This document shows, piece after piece, positions 8,115-15,602 of a stretch of 64,000 nt of DNA (its first letter is position 1; the number at the start of each line of letters is the position of its first letter). This DNA is from Halorubrum sp. JWXQ-INN 858. GTDB taxonomy: Archaea; Halobacteriota; Halobacteria; Halobacteriales; Haloferacaceae. Position numbers and translations under genes: made by a program. The stretch is from assembly GCF_009806985.1 (NCBI RefSeq), contig NZ_WUAX01000005.1:1-64000 (forward strand), read 5' to 3'. The notes below the pieces were generated by a model. It made no database searches. It worked only from the letters and a program-made list of their open reading frames with translations, and was not told the DNA's origin.

Positions 8115-8683
8115 AGCACCACCCCCATGACGTAGATGCCGACGAGCAAGAACAGGACGCCGAAGACGTCCCCGAGCGTCGTCACGACCGGCCCGATCAC
8201 GTTGTCCGGGTCGAGCCCGTGGCGATAGCCGACGAAGATGACCGTCACCAGAACCGACAACATCAGCACCGCGGACAACAGGCCGGCGACGATCATGATC
8301 CCGACGAGTTCGAGGAGGTTCCCGTCACCTCCGAAGAGGAACAGCGCGAAGTAGGTGACGACGCCGATGAACACCGACACCGACATCCCGTTGATAAAGG
8401 ACGCGACGATCGCGTTCGTGAGTCGGCGGTCGAGCTCGAACCGGGGCTGAATGATCCCTTGATGGAGCCCGGTCGAGAGCCGTGCGCCGAGCGACCCGTA
8501 CACGCCGCCCCGCGTCGCGAGGAACGCGGGCAACAGGAGGAGGATCCCGGGCACGCTTTCGATGCCGGCACGCATCGTCTCGGACCCGAGGATAGTTCCC
8601 GCGAACAGCCCGGCGATCAGGCTGACGAGGATCACGGGAAGCGCCTGGCGGTAGACGTCGCGTGCGGTGTCCTGACCGTTCAT
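8111..8683 (-). CDS. MgtE-type divalent cation transporter domain protein (first half-gene)
   Basis: The 190-residue membrane protein starts MNGQDTARDVYRQALPVILVSLIAGLFAG. It carries the paired MgtE motifs PGILLLLPAFLATRGGVYGSLGARLSTGLHQG and GLDPDNVIGPVVTTLGDVFGVLFL, with about five helices. It matches the downstream half-gene in layout, so the pair looks like a duplicated single-domain transporter kept as two genes. The ATG at 8683 gives the hydrophobic family N-terminus; the frame extends far upstream, but that part lies over another gene and has no membrane character. Confidence 0.9.
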   Translation of the reverse strand: MNGQDTARDVYRQALPVILVSLIAGLFAGTILGSETMRAGIESVPGILLLLPAFLATRGGVYGSLGARLSTGLHQGIIQPRFELDRRLTNAIVASFINGMSVSVFIGVVTYFALFLFGGDGNLLELVGIMIVAGLLSAVLMLSVLVTVIFVGYRHGLDPDNVIGPVVTTLGDVFGVLFLLVGIYVMGVVL

Positions 8684-8770
8684 CGAACGGACGAACGTCC
8701 GCTCGGGTGAAAAGCGGTGCGACGTTCGGATCGCCCGCAGGATTAAGTCGGTCCGGCGGCTTCCGTCGGT

Positions 8771-9349
8771 ATGGACTACGCGCTCGCCATCGAGAACGGG
8801 CCGGAAACGATCCCCGGTGGCACGGGACTCCTGCTCGTTCACCCGAGTATCGGCGAGACCGACCGTATCGACACGGATTTCCTGAAAACGGACACGGATG
8901 CCTTTCTCGTCGTCTCCACCCGAACGACCGCCCGCGAGGTCGAGCAGAAGCTGGAGTACTACGACGTCGACGAGACGGAAGCGACCATCCTCGACACGCT
9001 CTCCGTCGAACGAGGCTACTCGCGCCGCTCCACCGATGACGTCTACTACGTCTCCGCTCCCGACGACCTCGACGGCGTCGTCGACCGGGTCGAACGCTTC
9101 CTGAGCGACCACGACGGGAAACGGCGGGTATCGGTCGACTCGCTCACCGAGATGGCCTACTACGCCGACGACGACGCGGTGTACGAGGCGGCCGCCGAGA
9201 TCCTCGACTTGCTCAAGGAACACGACGCCGTCGGGATCTTTCACCTCTCCGAGGAGGTCCACGAGGTCGCGACCCTCGACCGCTTCCGCGAGCTGTTCGA
9301 CGGCGTCATCAACCTCGACGGCGACGGGAACGTCGCCGTCGAGGTGTAA
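8771..9349 (+). CDS. conserved haloarchaeal protein, RecA/KaiC-like fold without Walker A
   Basis: The 192-residue product starts MDYALAIENGPETIPGGTGLLLVHPSIGETDRIDTDFL. The central block (AFLVVSTRTTAREVEQKLEYYDVDE, then SVERGYSRRSTDDVYYVSAPDDLDGVVDRVERFL) recalls haloarchaeal RecA-superfamily ATPases of the KaiC/HTR-like type, but I see no GxxxxGKS/T loop, so ATP hydrolysis is doubtful. A TATA-like ggattaagtc lies about 27 bases before the ATG, suggesting a leaderless transcript. It is divergent from the transporter pair. Function not recognised. Confidence 0.75.
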   Translation: MDYALAIENGPETIPGGTGLLLVHPSIGETDRIDTDFLKTDTDAFLVVSTRTTAREVEQKLEYYDVDETEATILDTLSVERGYSRRSTDDVYYVSAPDDLDGVVDRVERFLSDHDGKRRVSVDSLTEMAYYADDDAVYEAAAEILDLLKEHDAVGIFHLSEEVHEVATLDRFRELFDGVINLDGDGNVAVEV

Positions 9350-9387
9350 GCGGGTCATCGCCCCGACCGCCTGGAAGCCGTCCAGGG

Positions 9388-10317
9388 TCAGATCCGAGCC
9401 ATCGATTCGAACGTCTTCTCCGCCCAAGTGACGGCGTACGGCGCGCCGCGGTCGCGGTAGGCTTCGGTGTCGAGCGCCGCGAACGGTGCGGGGAGGTCGA
9501 GCCCGTGTCTCACTGCGGAGCAGGCGTATTCGGTGGCGCTCGCGAAGTCGGTCTCGCCGCGGGCGACCTCCCGGGGGAGGTCGCCGAGTCGACCTTCCAA
9601 TCGGTCGCCGGCGTCGAGCCACGCGTCGAACAGTCGAGGGTGTTCCCCCCGCCACGACGCGAAGGTATCGCGCGTGTGGAGGCCGACCCACGCGTCGAAC
9701 AGCGCGTTCGCGACCTGATACGTGTCGGTCGGGGCGAGCCCGGAGCCGACCGGGCCGTTCGGGCCATCAACACCGGCAGGGTCTCCGTCAGCGTCCGCGG
9801 TCGTGTCGGCGTCCTCGATCCCGTCCGTTTCTGGAGACCGGATCGCTTCGTCGAGGTCGACGTACAGCCGGCCGAAGAACGGGAGGAACGTCTCCGGAAG
9901 CCGGTCGGTCGGGACGCCGTCGGCGACGAGGGCGCCCGGCTTCGGCTCGGCGCCGACCCGAACGAGCCGGTCGGCGATCAGGAGCGCGAGGAAGTCGTTC
10001 GGGGTTCCCTCGGCACGTCGTTTGACGAGGACCGTGTCCGGTCGGGTCTGTGTCGTCCGAACGACGGTTCCGTCCCCGGGGAGTCCGACCGTGAAGTCAG
10101 GACCCGCGTAGCGTCGGAGCAGCTCCGGCGCGTCCGTCGGGAGCCACGCTTCGGGGTACGTGGCGGGCGAGAGTTCGTTGACGAACAGGCCGAGGTCCTC
10201 CGCAGCCGCCGGCGGAAGCGTCTCGAAGTCAGACTCGACGTCGAGAACCGGCGTTCCCGGCGCGTGATCCGCACGAACCGCGGCCAGGTCGTCCGCGAGC
10301 GTTCGCGGCGAGAACAT
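9388..10317 (-). CDS. conserved haloarchaeal protein of unknown function
   Basis: The 309-residue soluble protein begins MFSPRTLADDLAAVRADHAPGTP and ends in TWAEKTFESMARI. No known motif is apparent. It has a PDTVLVKRRAEGTPNDFLALLIADRLVRVGAEPKPGALVADG block and a helical C-terminal half, interrupted by a low-complexity insert (about residues 165-195: TDGIEDADTTADADGDPAGVDG). I believe it matches the haloarchaeal DUF7089 group, but this is recall only. A GTG three bases earlier is an alternative start. The ATG overlaps the stop of the upstream 29-residue membrane peptide by one base (TGATG), implying coupled translation. Confidence 0.8.
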   Translation of the reverse strand: MFSPRTLADDLAAVRADHAPGTPVLDVESDFETLPPAAAEDLGLFVNELSPATYPEAWLPTDAPELLRRYAGPDFTVGLPGDGTVVRTTQTRPDTVLVKRRAEGTPNDFLALLIADRLVRVGAEPKPGALVADGVPTDRLPETFLPFFGRLYVDLDEAIRSPETDGIEDADTTADADGDPAGVDGPNGPVGSGLAPTDTYQVANALFDAWVGLHTRDTFASWRGEHPRLFDAWLDAGDRLEGRLGDLPREVARGETDFASATEYACSAVRHGLDLPAPFAALDTEAYRDRGAPYAVTWAEKTFESMARI

Positions 10318-10406
10318 CACCCGAAGACGTACGAGAGGACGATGAGAACCGAGAGGAGTGCTGACACGCTGACCGTACCGAGAACGACCTTGGTGGCCTT
10401 GCTCAT
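10317..10406 (-). CDS. 29-residue predicted membrane peptide
   Basis: The product MSKATKVVLGTVSVSALLSV continues LIVLSYVFG: a short basic start, then one transmembrane helix. Support comes from a TATA-like TTTAAG about 27 bases before the ATG (10430-10437), a leaderless arrangement common in haloarchaea, and from one-base overlap (TGATG) with the following 309-residue gene. It may be a membrane partner of that protein or a translational leader. The role is unknown. Confidence 0.65.
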   Translation of the reverse strand: MSKATKVVLGTVSVSALLSVLIVLSYVFG

Positions 10407-10628
10407 ACGTTGGGCTGTGAGCGCCGACCGCTTAAATCCATCCAGTCCGCGTCGGACTGCCCTGCCGGCGTCCACCCCCCGGTTCGCTTCGAGTCGTTCG
10501 ATCGGCGTCGACTCATCAGCCGGTATCGCGTCGGCGGCGAGCAACGATTCACCAGCTAGCGTCGGCTCGCTCACGGGCGGGCGGGACGGCGACCTCGAAC
10601 TTAAGCCGCCGGACGAACTACGCGGAGT

Positions 10629-11189
10629 ATGCGGATCCGTGACGCACTCGAATCCGACGCCGAGGCGCTCGCGTCGCTGACCGGCCGACCGGTCGACGTA
10701 CTGCGCGATACCGTCCACGATCGGTCCGTGCGCGTCTCGGTTTCCGATCCGGGGTCGGGTATCGGAACGGGGCCCGAGGGCCAGGCGGCGGAGCCCGAGG
10801 GTGGAGACCTGGACGGGGACAGAGATGGAGATGGAGACAGGGGCGGTGACGGAAACGGGGACAGAGATGGAGACAGGGGCGGTGACGGGGACAGGAACGC
10901 GGACGGGGACGACGTCGTAAACGGGTTCGTCGCGTTCGACGTGCGGGACGGGACCGTCCACGTCACCGATTTCGCGGGTGACGAACCCGTCGTGCGCCGG
11001 CTGTTCGAGGAGCCACGGCGGTTCGCGGTTCGGGAAGGAATGGACGTCGAGGTGCTCGTCACCGACAACGACGCGGAGGATACGGCCGTCGAGGCTGCTG
11101 GGTTCGAACCGGTAGGACCGGGACCACGCTTCGAGGGACGGTCAACGACGCGGTTTCGACTCGAACCGGACCGCGGCTCGGAGGAGTGA
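10629..11189 (+). CDS. GNAT-like acetyltransferase with Asp/Gly repeat insert
   Basis: The 186-residue product starts MRIRDALESDAEALASLTGRPVDVLRDTVHDRSVRV, the opening helix-strand of GNAT proteins. Later parts fit the fold (VVNGFVAFDVRDGTVHVTDFAGDEPVVRRLFEEPRRFAVREGMDVEVLVTDNDAEDTAVEAAGFEPVGPGPRF), though the acetyl-CoA loop R/Q-x-x-G-x-G/A is not obvious, so enzymatic activity is uncertain. Residues about 45-95 are an inserted D/G/R repeat (GDRDGDGDRGGDGNGDRDGD), made of repeated ggggacagagatggagac-like DNA. A TATA-like cttaagcc lies about 25 bases upstream. Confidence 0.7.
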   Translation: MRIRDALESDAEALASLTGRPVDVLRDTVHDRSVRVSVSDPGSGIGTGPEGQAAEPEGGDLDGDRDGDGDRGGDGNGDRDGDRGGDGDRNADGDDVVNGFVAFDVRDGTVHVTDFAGDEPVVRRLFEEPRRFAVREGMDVEVLVTDNDAEDTAVEAAGFEPVGPGPRFEGRSTTRFRLEPDRGSEE

Positions 11190-11218
11190 GCGGCCGGCGC
11201 AGTGATGTGGGACGCTGA

Positions 11219-12400
11219 TCAGTCGAACCGCTGCTGAACGATATCGAGTGCGTCCTCCCGGTCGTCCCAGTCGACGAAGACCGCGACGGACGTCGCGCTC
11301 GTGATGAGGTCGATGATGTTGATCCCGGAGTCGGCCAGCGGGCCGATGACGCTCTGAATGACGCCCGACTGGTTCGGGAGCTCGCCGCCGGTCACGCGGA
11401 TGACCGCGATCGGGTCGTCGACGGTCACGGAGGAGAGCGCTTCGTCCGAGACGACCGCCTCGTGAAGCAGCGCCTCCGCCCGCTCCGCGACGTCGACGTC
11501 GACGTAGAACGTGACCGAGTCCATCCCGGAGGCGACGGCGTCGATGTTGATCGCTTCCTCGCGGAGCGCGTCCGTGAGCTCCGAGAGGATCCCGGGACGG
11601 TTCCGGATCGCGCGACCCGCGACGGTGAGACACGCGAGCGGCTTCTCGCGCATGTCGATGAGGTTCTCGAACTGGCCCTCGATGCGAGTGCCACCGGTGA
11701 GCAGATCGCCGTGTTGATAGTGGACGACCCGCACGTTGAGCCGCTCGTTCTTGTACGAGAGCGCGGACGGCGCGACGACCTCCGCGCCGCGGAACGAGAG
11801 GTTCCGAAGCTCGTCGACGGTGATCTGTCCGACGTTTCGGGCACCCTCCACGACGCGTGGATCGCCCGTCATGACCCCTTCGACGTCGGTGACGATGACG
11901 ACCTCGTCGGCGTTCATGTAGTTGCCGAGCATGACCGCCGTCGTGTCCGATCCGCCGCGGCCGAGCGTCGTCACGTTCCCGTCGTGGTCCTCGGCGAGGA
12001 AGCCCGTGATGACGGGAACGACACCGTCGAGGTCGGCGGCGACCGCCTCGGCGCGCTTTCGCGTCTCCTCGACGTCGAGCTCGCCGAGCTCGTTAGTGAT
12101 AACCGGCCAGTCGGGGTGGCCGGGCTCGAGGAAGACCGCGTCGATCCCGCGGGCCGAGAGCGCGGCCTTCAGCATGCGTACGCTCGTCCGCTCGCCCATC
12201 GAGACGATCTCCGCCCGATCGGCGTCGTCCGTCTCAAAGGTGATGTCGTCGAGCAGGTCGTCGGTCGTCGATCCCATCGCGCTGGCGACGACCGCGATCT
12301 CGTGGCCGGCCGCGACCGCGCTGGCGATGGAGTCGGCCGCGCGGTTGATCCGGTCGCCGCTCCCGAGGCTCGTTCCGCCGAACTTCGCGACTACGCGCAT
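11219..12400 (-). CDS. lysC: aspartate kinase
   Basis: Phosphorylates aspartate, the first step to threonine, methionine and lysine precursors. The 393-residue product has the amino-acid kinase core: KFGGTSLGSGDRI at the N-terminus, MGERTS, VPVITGFLAEDHDGNVTTLGRGGSDTTAVML, VTDVEGVMTGDPRVV and the RGAEVV helix. Two ACT domains follow (about residues 250-393; AIRNRPGILSELTDALREE and ELPNQSGVIQSVIGPLADSGINIIDL), expected to bind feedback amino acids. It is not next to other aspartate-family genes; threonine synthase is at 48.6 kb. The leader of about 100 bases shows no riboswitch I recognise. Confidence 0.95.
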   Translation of the reverse strand: MRVVAKFGGTSLGSGDRINRAADSIASAVAAGHEIAVVASAMGSTTDDLLDDITFETDDADRAEIVSMGERTSVRMLKAALSARGIDAVFLEPGHPDWPVITNELGELDVEETRKRAEAVAADLDGVVPVITGFLAEDHDGNVTTLGRGGSDTTAVMLGNYMNADEVVIVTDVEGVMTGDPRVVEGARNVGQITVDELRNLSFRGAEVVAPSALSYKNERLNVRVVHYQHGDLLTGGTRIEGQFENLIDMREKPLACLTVAGRAIRNRPGILSELTDALREEAINIDAVASGMDSVTFYVDVDVAERAEALLHEAVVSDEALSSVTVDDPIAVIRVTGGELPNQSGVIQSVIGPLADSGINIIDLITSATSVAVFVDWDDREDALDIVQQRFD

Positions 12401-12612
12401 ACGACGACCTCGTTTCGTGACGGAGTGGTTTCGGGTCGGCTCCCGAGGACAGGACCCGTTTCGGGCTGCCCTTCGAGGACGCCGGGAGATGCGAGGTGAT
12501 GCTGGTCAGTAAACATGCGCCCCCGTAGCGGAGGGAACCGCATAACTGTGTCTTCTCGGATAACAGTAATCGAATTGGTGTTTTCAGATCGTCGACCGGC
12601 GATAACGTCTCC

Positions 12613-12692
12613 TTACTCGTCGCTGCAGGTCGCTACTCGCTGCTGCGGGTCGCTATTCGCCGCTTCAGGCCACTACTCGTCGTTAACGCCCC
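12613..12692 (-). repeat. 20-bp tandem repeat carrying four stop codons over the 3' end of oapC
   Basis: Four imperfect 20-base units start at 12613, 12633, 12653 and 12673. The unit at 12673 holds the real oapC stop (TAG on the minus strand). The next three, downstream in that strand's direction, each again carry TAG, TAG and TAA at the same unit position. Because 20 is not a multiple of 3, these stops fall in all three frames. Confidence 0.8.
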
Positions 12693-13320
12693 ACGCGTCC
12701 GGCATCTCGATGACGTAACGACCGTCCTCCTGCAGCGAGATGATGTACTCCTGTCGGTCGTACAGCTCCATCAGGTTCAGCTCGTATTTTCCGGGGCTGA
12801 CGATCCGGATGCTCTCGAACTGCGCGTTGAGCTCGTCACGGAGGTCGTCGATGCCTGGGCGCTGTCCGGAGTCGGGATCGGAACCGGATCCCGGTTCCGC
12901 GCTCTCGTCGGCCGCGGGCGGGACTTCCTGACTCGCGCGGTCCAGTTCGTCCGGGCTGACCACGTCGGAACGGGCGCTCGCCTGTGCCGTATCCTCGTTG
13001 TCGATGTCCGAGACGCGCTCGGAACTCGCGGAACGCTCCGCGGTCGGTTTCGGCTCGGACTGCGTCGGCTTCGGCTCGGACGGCGTCGGCTTCGGCTCGG
13101 ACCGCGTCGGCTTCGGATCGGTCGATCCGCGTGGTTCCGTCGAGTCAGTCGGCGTCGGAGGTTCGGTCGACCCCGTCGGGTCAGCCGCCACCGCGTTCTC
13201 GTCGTCGACGCCGTTCGGCTTGAACTGGAACTTGTTACCCCCGCAGTCGGGACAGCCGGAGAGCATCTCCTTGGAGCCGTCGGGAAACGTGCGGCCGCAC
13301 TCTGTACATTGGTGTGGCAT
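12673..13320 (-). CDS. oapC: origin-associated zinc-ribbon protein OapC
   Basis: The 215-residue product has an N-terminal zinc ribbon (CTECGRTF ... CPDCGGNKF, residues 5-31), a low-complexity middle built from SEPKPT-type heptads (21-bp DNA repeats at about 13041-13117), and a conserved C-terminal beta domain, FESIRIVSPGKYELNLMELYDRQEYIISLQEDGRYVIEMP. In haloarchaea this architecture is found beside the main origin with oapA and oapB. The start codon directly abuts the oapB stop, so the three form one operon. A role in DNA replication is inferred from position. Confidence 0.85.
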   Translation of the reverse strand: MPHQCTECGRTFPDGSKEMLSGCPDCGGNKFQFKPNGVDDENAVAADPTGSTEPPTPTDSTEPRGSTDPKPTRSEPKPTPSEPKPTQSEPKPTAERSASSERVSDIDNEDTAQASARSDVVSPDELDRASQEVPPAADESAEPGSGSDPDSGQRPGIDDLRDELNAQFESIRIVSPGKYELNLMELYDRQEYIISLQEDGRYVIEMPDAWGVNDE

Positions 13321-13734
13321 CTACTTACGGGATACGAGGGTACTGATGAGGTTCTCGTCTTTGTGCAGCGTCTCGATCCGGTTCGCGGGCCCGATCACGG
13401 TGAGCTTCTGTGTCGACTCACGACCCATGAGCTTGTCCAGGAAGCTCTGGTTCGACGCCTCCGCTTTGGGATACGTCTCGATCTCGATGCCGGTGAAGTC
13501 GTCCGGACTGATCTCCGTCATCGTCACCTCGATGAGTTTCGACTCCTCGTCGGGCGCGAGCCCCTCCTCGAGGATGACGATGTTGCCGTCGCGGACCCCG
13601 TCGAGTATCAGTCGGATCTTCTCCATACCCGTGAGCCCCTCCATCCGAGCGCCGCTTATCATGTCGATACGGACGCCGTCGTCGGCACCGTCGTCGTCAC
13701 GGCCGCCGACGTTCGAGGTTGCTCCCGGCATCAT
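13321..13734 (-). CDS. oapB: origin-associated protein OapB (DUF2073)
   Basis: The 137-residue product has a glycine/aspartate-rich start followed by the DUF2073 core: IDMISGARMEGLTGMEKIRLILDGVRDGNIVILEEGLAPDEESKLIEVTM, GIEIETYP, and a C-terminal QKLTVIGPANRIETLHKDENLISTLV. The frame opens with two ATGs (13734, 13731); the first overlaps the oapA stop by four bases. Its partner is probably the GTPase OapA, since the pair is conserved together in archaea. The biochemical role is unknown. Confidence 0.9.
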   Translation of the reverse strand: MMPGATSNVGGRDDDGADDGVRIDMISGARMEGLTGMEKIRLILDGVRDGNIVILEEGLAPDEESKLIEVTMTEISPDDFTGIEIETYPKAEASNQSFLDKLMGRESTQKLTVIGPANRIETLHKDENLISTLVSRK

Positions 13735-14372
13735 CCGAAGTACTCCGCGATCTTCGTGTACACTTCATCCATGTTTTCGCCCTCGAGCGCCGACAGCGGG
13801 ATCGTCTCGTGCTGCGGGAACGCGTTCGCGATCTGTTTGACGTCCGTGCCCGGAAGGTCGGTCTTGTTCGCGAGGATAAGCACCGGCAGGTCCTGCGACT
13901 CGATGATCCCGATGAGCATCGTGTTCACCTGCGTGAACGGGTCCGTCGTCGAGTCGAGCACGTAGATGACGCCGTCGACGTCCTCACGGAGCCAATGCAT
14001 GGCCTCGGCGACCCCTTCGGTCGCTTCGCGGGACCGCCTGACGGCGTCCTCTTTTTCGATGTCGTGGTCGAGGAACTCCTTGTAGTCGACCTTGGTCGTG
14101 ACACCGGGCGTGTCGACGATATCGATGGTGACGGTCCGACCGTTCCGTTCGATCTCGACGTTCTCCTTTCGGCGAGCCCGGCGCGTTTCGTGTGGAATGT
14201 GGCTCTCCGGTCCGACGGCGTCACCCGTCCAATCGCGTGCGATACGGTTCGCGAGGGTCGTTTTCCCGGCGTTCGGCGGCCCGTAGATCCCGATCCGCTT
14301 GGGCTCTTCCGCGGCGAACAGCCCGTCCGTGACCCGTGAAATGCTGTCTTTAAGGTTCGTGAGCAGTCCCAT
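13731..14372 (-). CDS. oapA: origin-associated GTP-binding protein OapA (Era-like)
   Basis: Small GTPase of 213 residues with G1 GPPNAGKTTLANRIA (about residues 32-46), G3 DIVDTPGVTT, G4 LANKTDLPG and G5-like PLSALEG. A clear GGAGGT Shine-Dalgarno lies five bases before the ATG at 14372, so I prefer it to the in-frame ATG at 14384. A TATA-like TTCTTAAGTG is at about 14443-14452. It is divergent from orc1, with the origin between them. The GTPase fold is certain; a link to replication rests on conserved position. Confidence 0.92.
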   Translation of the reverse strand: MGLLTNLKDSISRVTDGLFAAEEPKRIGIYGPPNAGKTTLANRIARDWTGDAVGPESHIPHETRRARRKENVEIERNGRTVTIDIVDTPGVTTKVDYKEFLDHDIEKEDAVRRSREATEGVAEAMHWLREDVDGVIYVLDSTTDPFTQVNTMLIGIIESQDLPVLILANKTDLPGTDVKQIANAFPQHETIPLSALEGENMDEVYTKIAEYFG

Positions 14373-14665
14373 CCTGACCTCCAAATATGTTGGTTCTCCC
14401 TGCGCGTGCGCGGGGAATTGTATGTGGTTCTACGCCCCTTTCACTTAAGAACTGCGTCAGACACCACCGAAACCGGTGGATGCGGGTTTGAGCCGTCACT
14501 CCCGTCGAAGGGATCACACGGGAACGGAGGAAGTCGTACACGTGGATCCAAAGAAATCCAAGTCGTGTCGAAGGGGGATCCAGTCGTATCGAAGCGGCGG
14601 ACGATGCTCATCTTTGTCATGGTTCACGTTGTCGAGTGTGTCTATCTGGAGTGTGTCCGCCCATG

Positions 14666-14693
14666 CCCCCCCACCCCTTCGTTTCGACTGGAG
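14666..14693 (-). promoter_or_regulatory. ORB with G-string, left arm of origin
   Basis: Read on the minus strand: ctccagtcgaaacgaagggg, then t and a run of seven G. Binding site expected for Orc1/Cdc6. It matches the right-arm box exactly over the cgaaacgaagggg-t-G7 part and differs in the outer ctccagt versus gttccacc half. Confidence 0.85.
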
Positions 14694-14740
14694 GACGACG
14701 ATCGAGTGGGGGAGGGGGGTCGGAACCGCAGGACGAACAC

Positions 14741-14838
14741 GGGCTCATAGCTTAAATTTAGAACACGCCTTATGATATTTTCTCAGGTAGAGGACCGAGG
14801 GTACTGTTCGCTATAGCGGTTAATAAAACCTGCCTTTG
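14741..14838. other. AT-rich candidate unwinding element
   Basis: Between the two inverted ORBs the base composition drops sharply: cttaaattta, ttatgatattttct and ggttaataaaacc fall here, with a gctatagc palindrome at 14810-14817. Archaeal origins usually have such an element between oppositely oriented ORBs. Confidence 0.7.
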
Positions 14839-14878
14839 AAGAACCCGACTTTCGACCCCACCCCCACCTTCGATCTCG

Positions 14879-14908
14879 TGTTCCACCCGAAACGAAGGGG
14901 TGGGGGGG
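14879..14908 (+). promoter_or_regulatory. ORB with G-string, right arm of origin
   Basis: The plus strand reads gttccacccgaaacgaaggg, then gt and seven G. This is the mirror partner of the left box, about 200 bases away. It is the closest match in the origin to the lone ORB found at 54233-54254 (21 of 22 bases). Confidence 0.85.
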
Positions 14909-15602
14909 TTGAGTCACGACGGGTCGTTAGTGACGACGGGGTCGATAACTGCGGTTGGATGATGACGTACTGGAGGGTTCGACGGTGACGTACTGGAACG
15001 GTGTTCGGACGGCTCGACGGATCCGGGCGGGGTCACCACGAGAACCGTTCGATATCCAACGGAACCTGTCAAGAAAAGTCCGAAACGACGTTAGGACTCC
15101 ACAAACCTCCGTCGACGTCATGGGTAGATCGCGTTCGATCGACTCAGGGGCGTTCCTCTCACCGCTACCGAATCGCCCGAACGTCCCGTGGTAACAGGTC
15201 CTTAACCGTGGGAGACCGCTCGTTGCGACCCAGTTCGTTCGATCCGTCGTGACACACCTGACTCGCCCCGAAGTGTACCGATCGAACGTCGCCATCGAGG
15301 ATTACTGTTCCGTACGTTCAACCGGTCCGCTACTGATCCAACCGATCCGTTACTAATCAATCGCCTCCGTAGCGGACTCGAGACGGTCCTGTGGACGACG
15401 AACCCTCCCGGCGTCTCCCGTGAGATCCCTTCGCTTCCACTCTAGAGAGGAACACTTTTGTACCATCTCTTCATCTGGTTCGAGTGCATCAATTGGACAC
15501 GTCCTCGCTGCTACTGCCGCCACAGCCTTCCGTCTAATGGCTGTCTCGGTGCTAACTCGGCATCATCGGACGTTGTTTCCACACGAAATAGGGGGGTTTA
15601 CG

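Larger units (their letters stand above)
14496..15442. other. oriC: chromosomal replication origin (oriC1-type)
   Basis: Non-coding region between oapA and orc1. Two 21-base sequences, 14666-14686 and 14888-14908, are perfect inverted copies: a run of seven C or G, then accccttcgtttcg or its complement. They are haloarchaeal ORBs with G-strings, pointing at each other around an AT-rich stretch (14741-14838) that would be the unwinding element. Degenerate ORB-like sites lie at 14496-14515, 14557-14577 and 14580-14597, with another beside orc1 at 15425-15440. Other structure: a tgacgtactgga direct repeat (near 14963 and 14986) and a 20-bp imperfect tandem repeat at about 15317-15358. No gene is visible. 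Confidence 0.9.

Noticed and set aside
12401-12540. A riboswitch in the aspartate kinase leader
   Set aside because: The leader of about 100 bases shows no lysine-riboswitch core or strong hairpins, and such switches are not known in haloarchaea.
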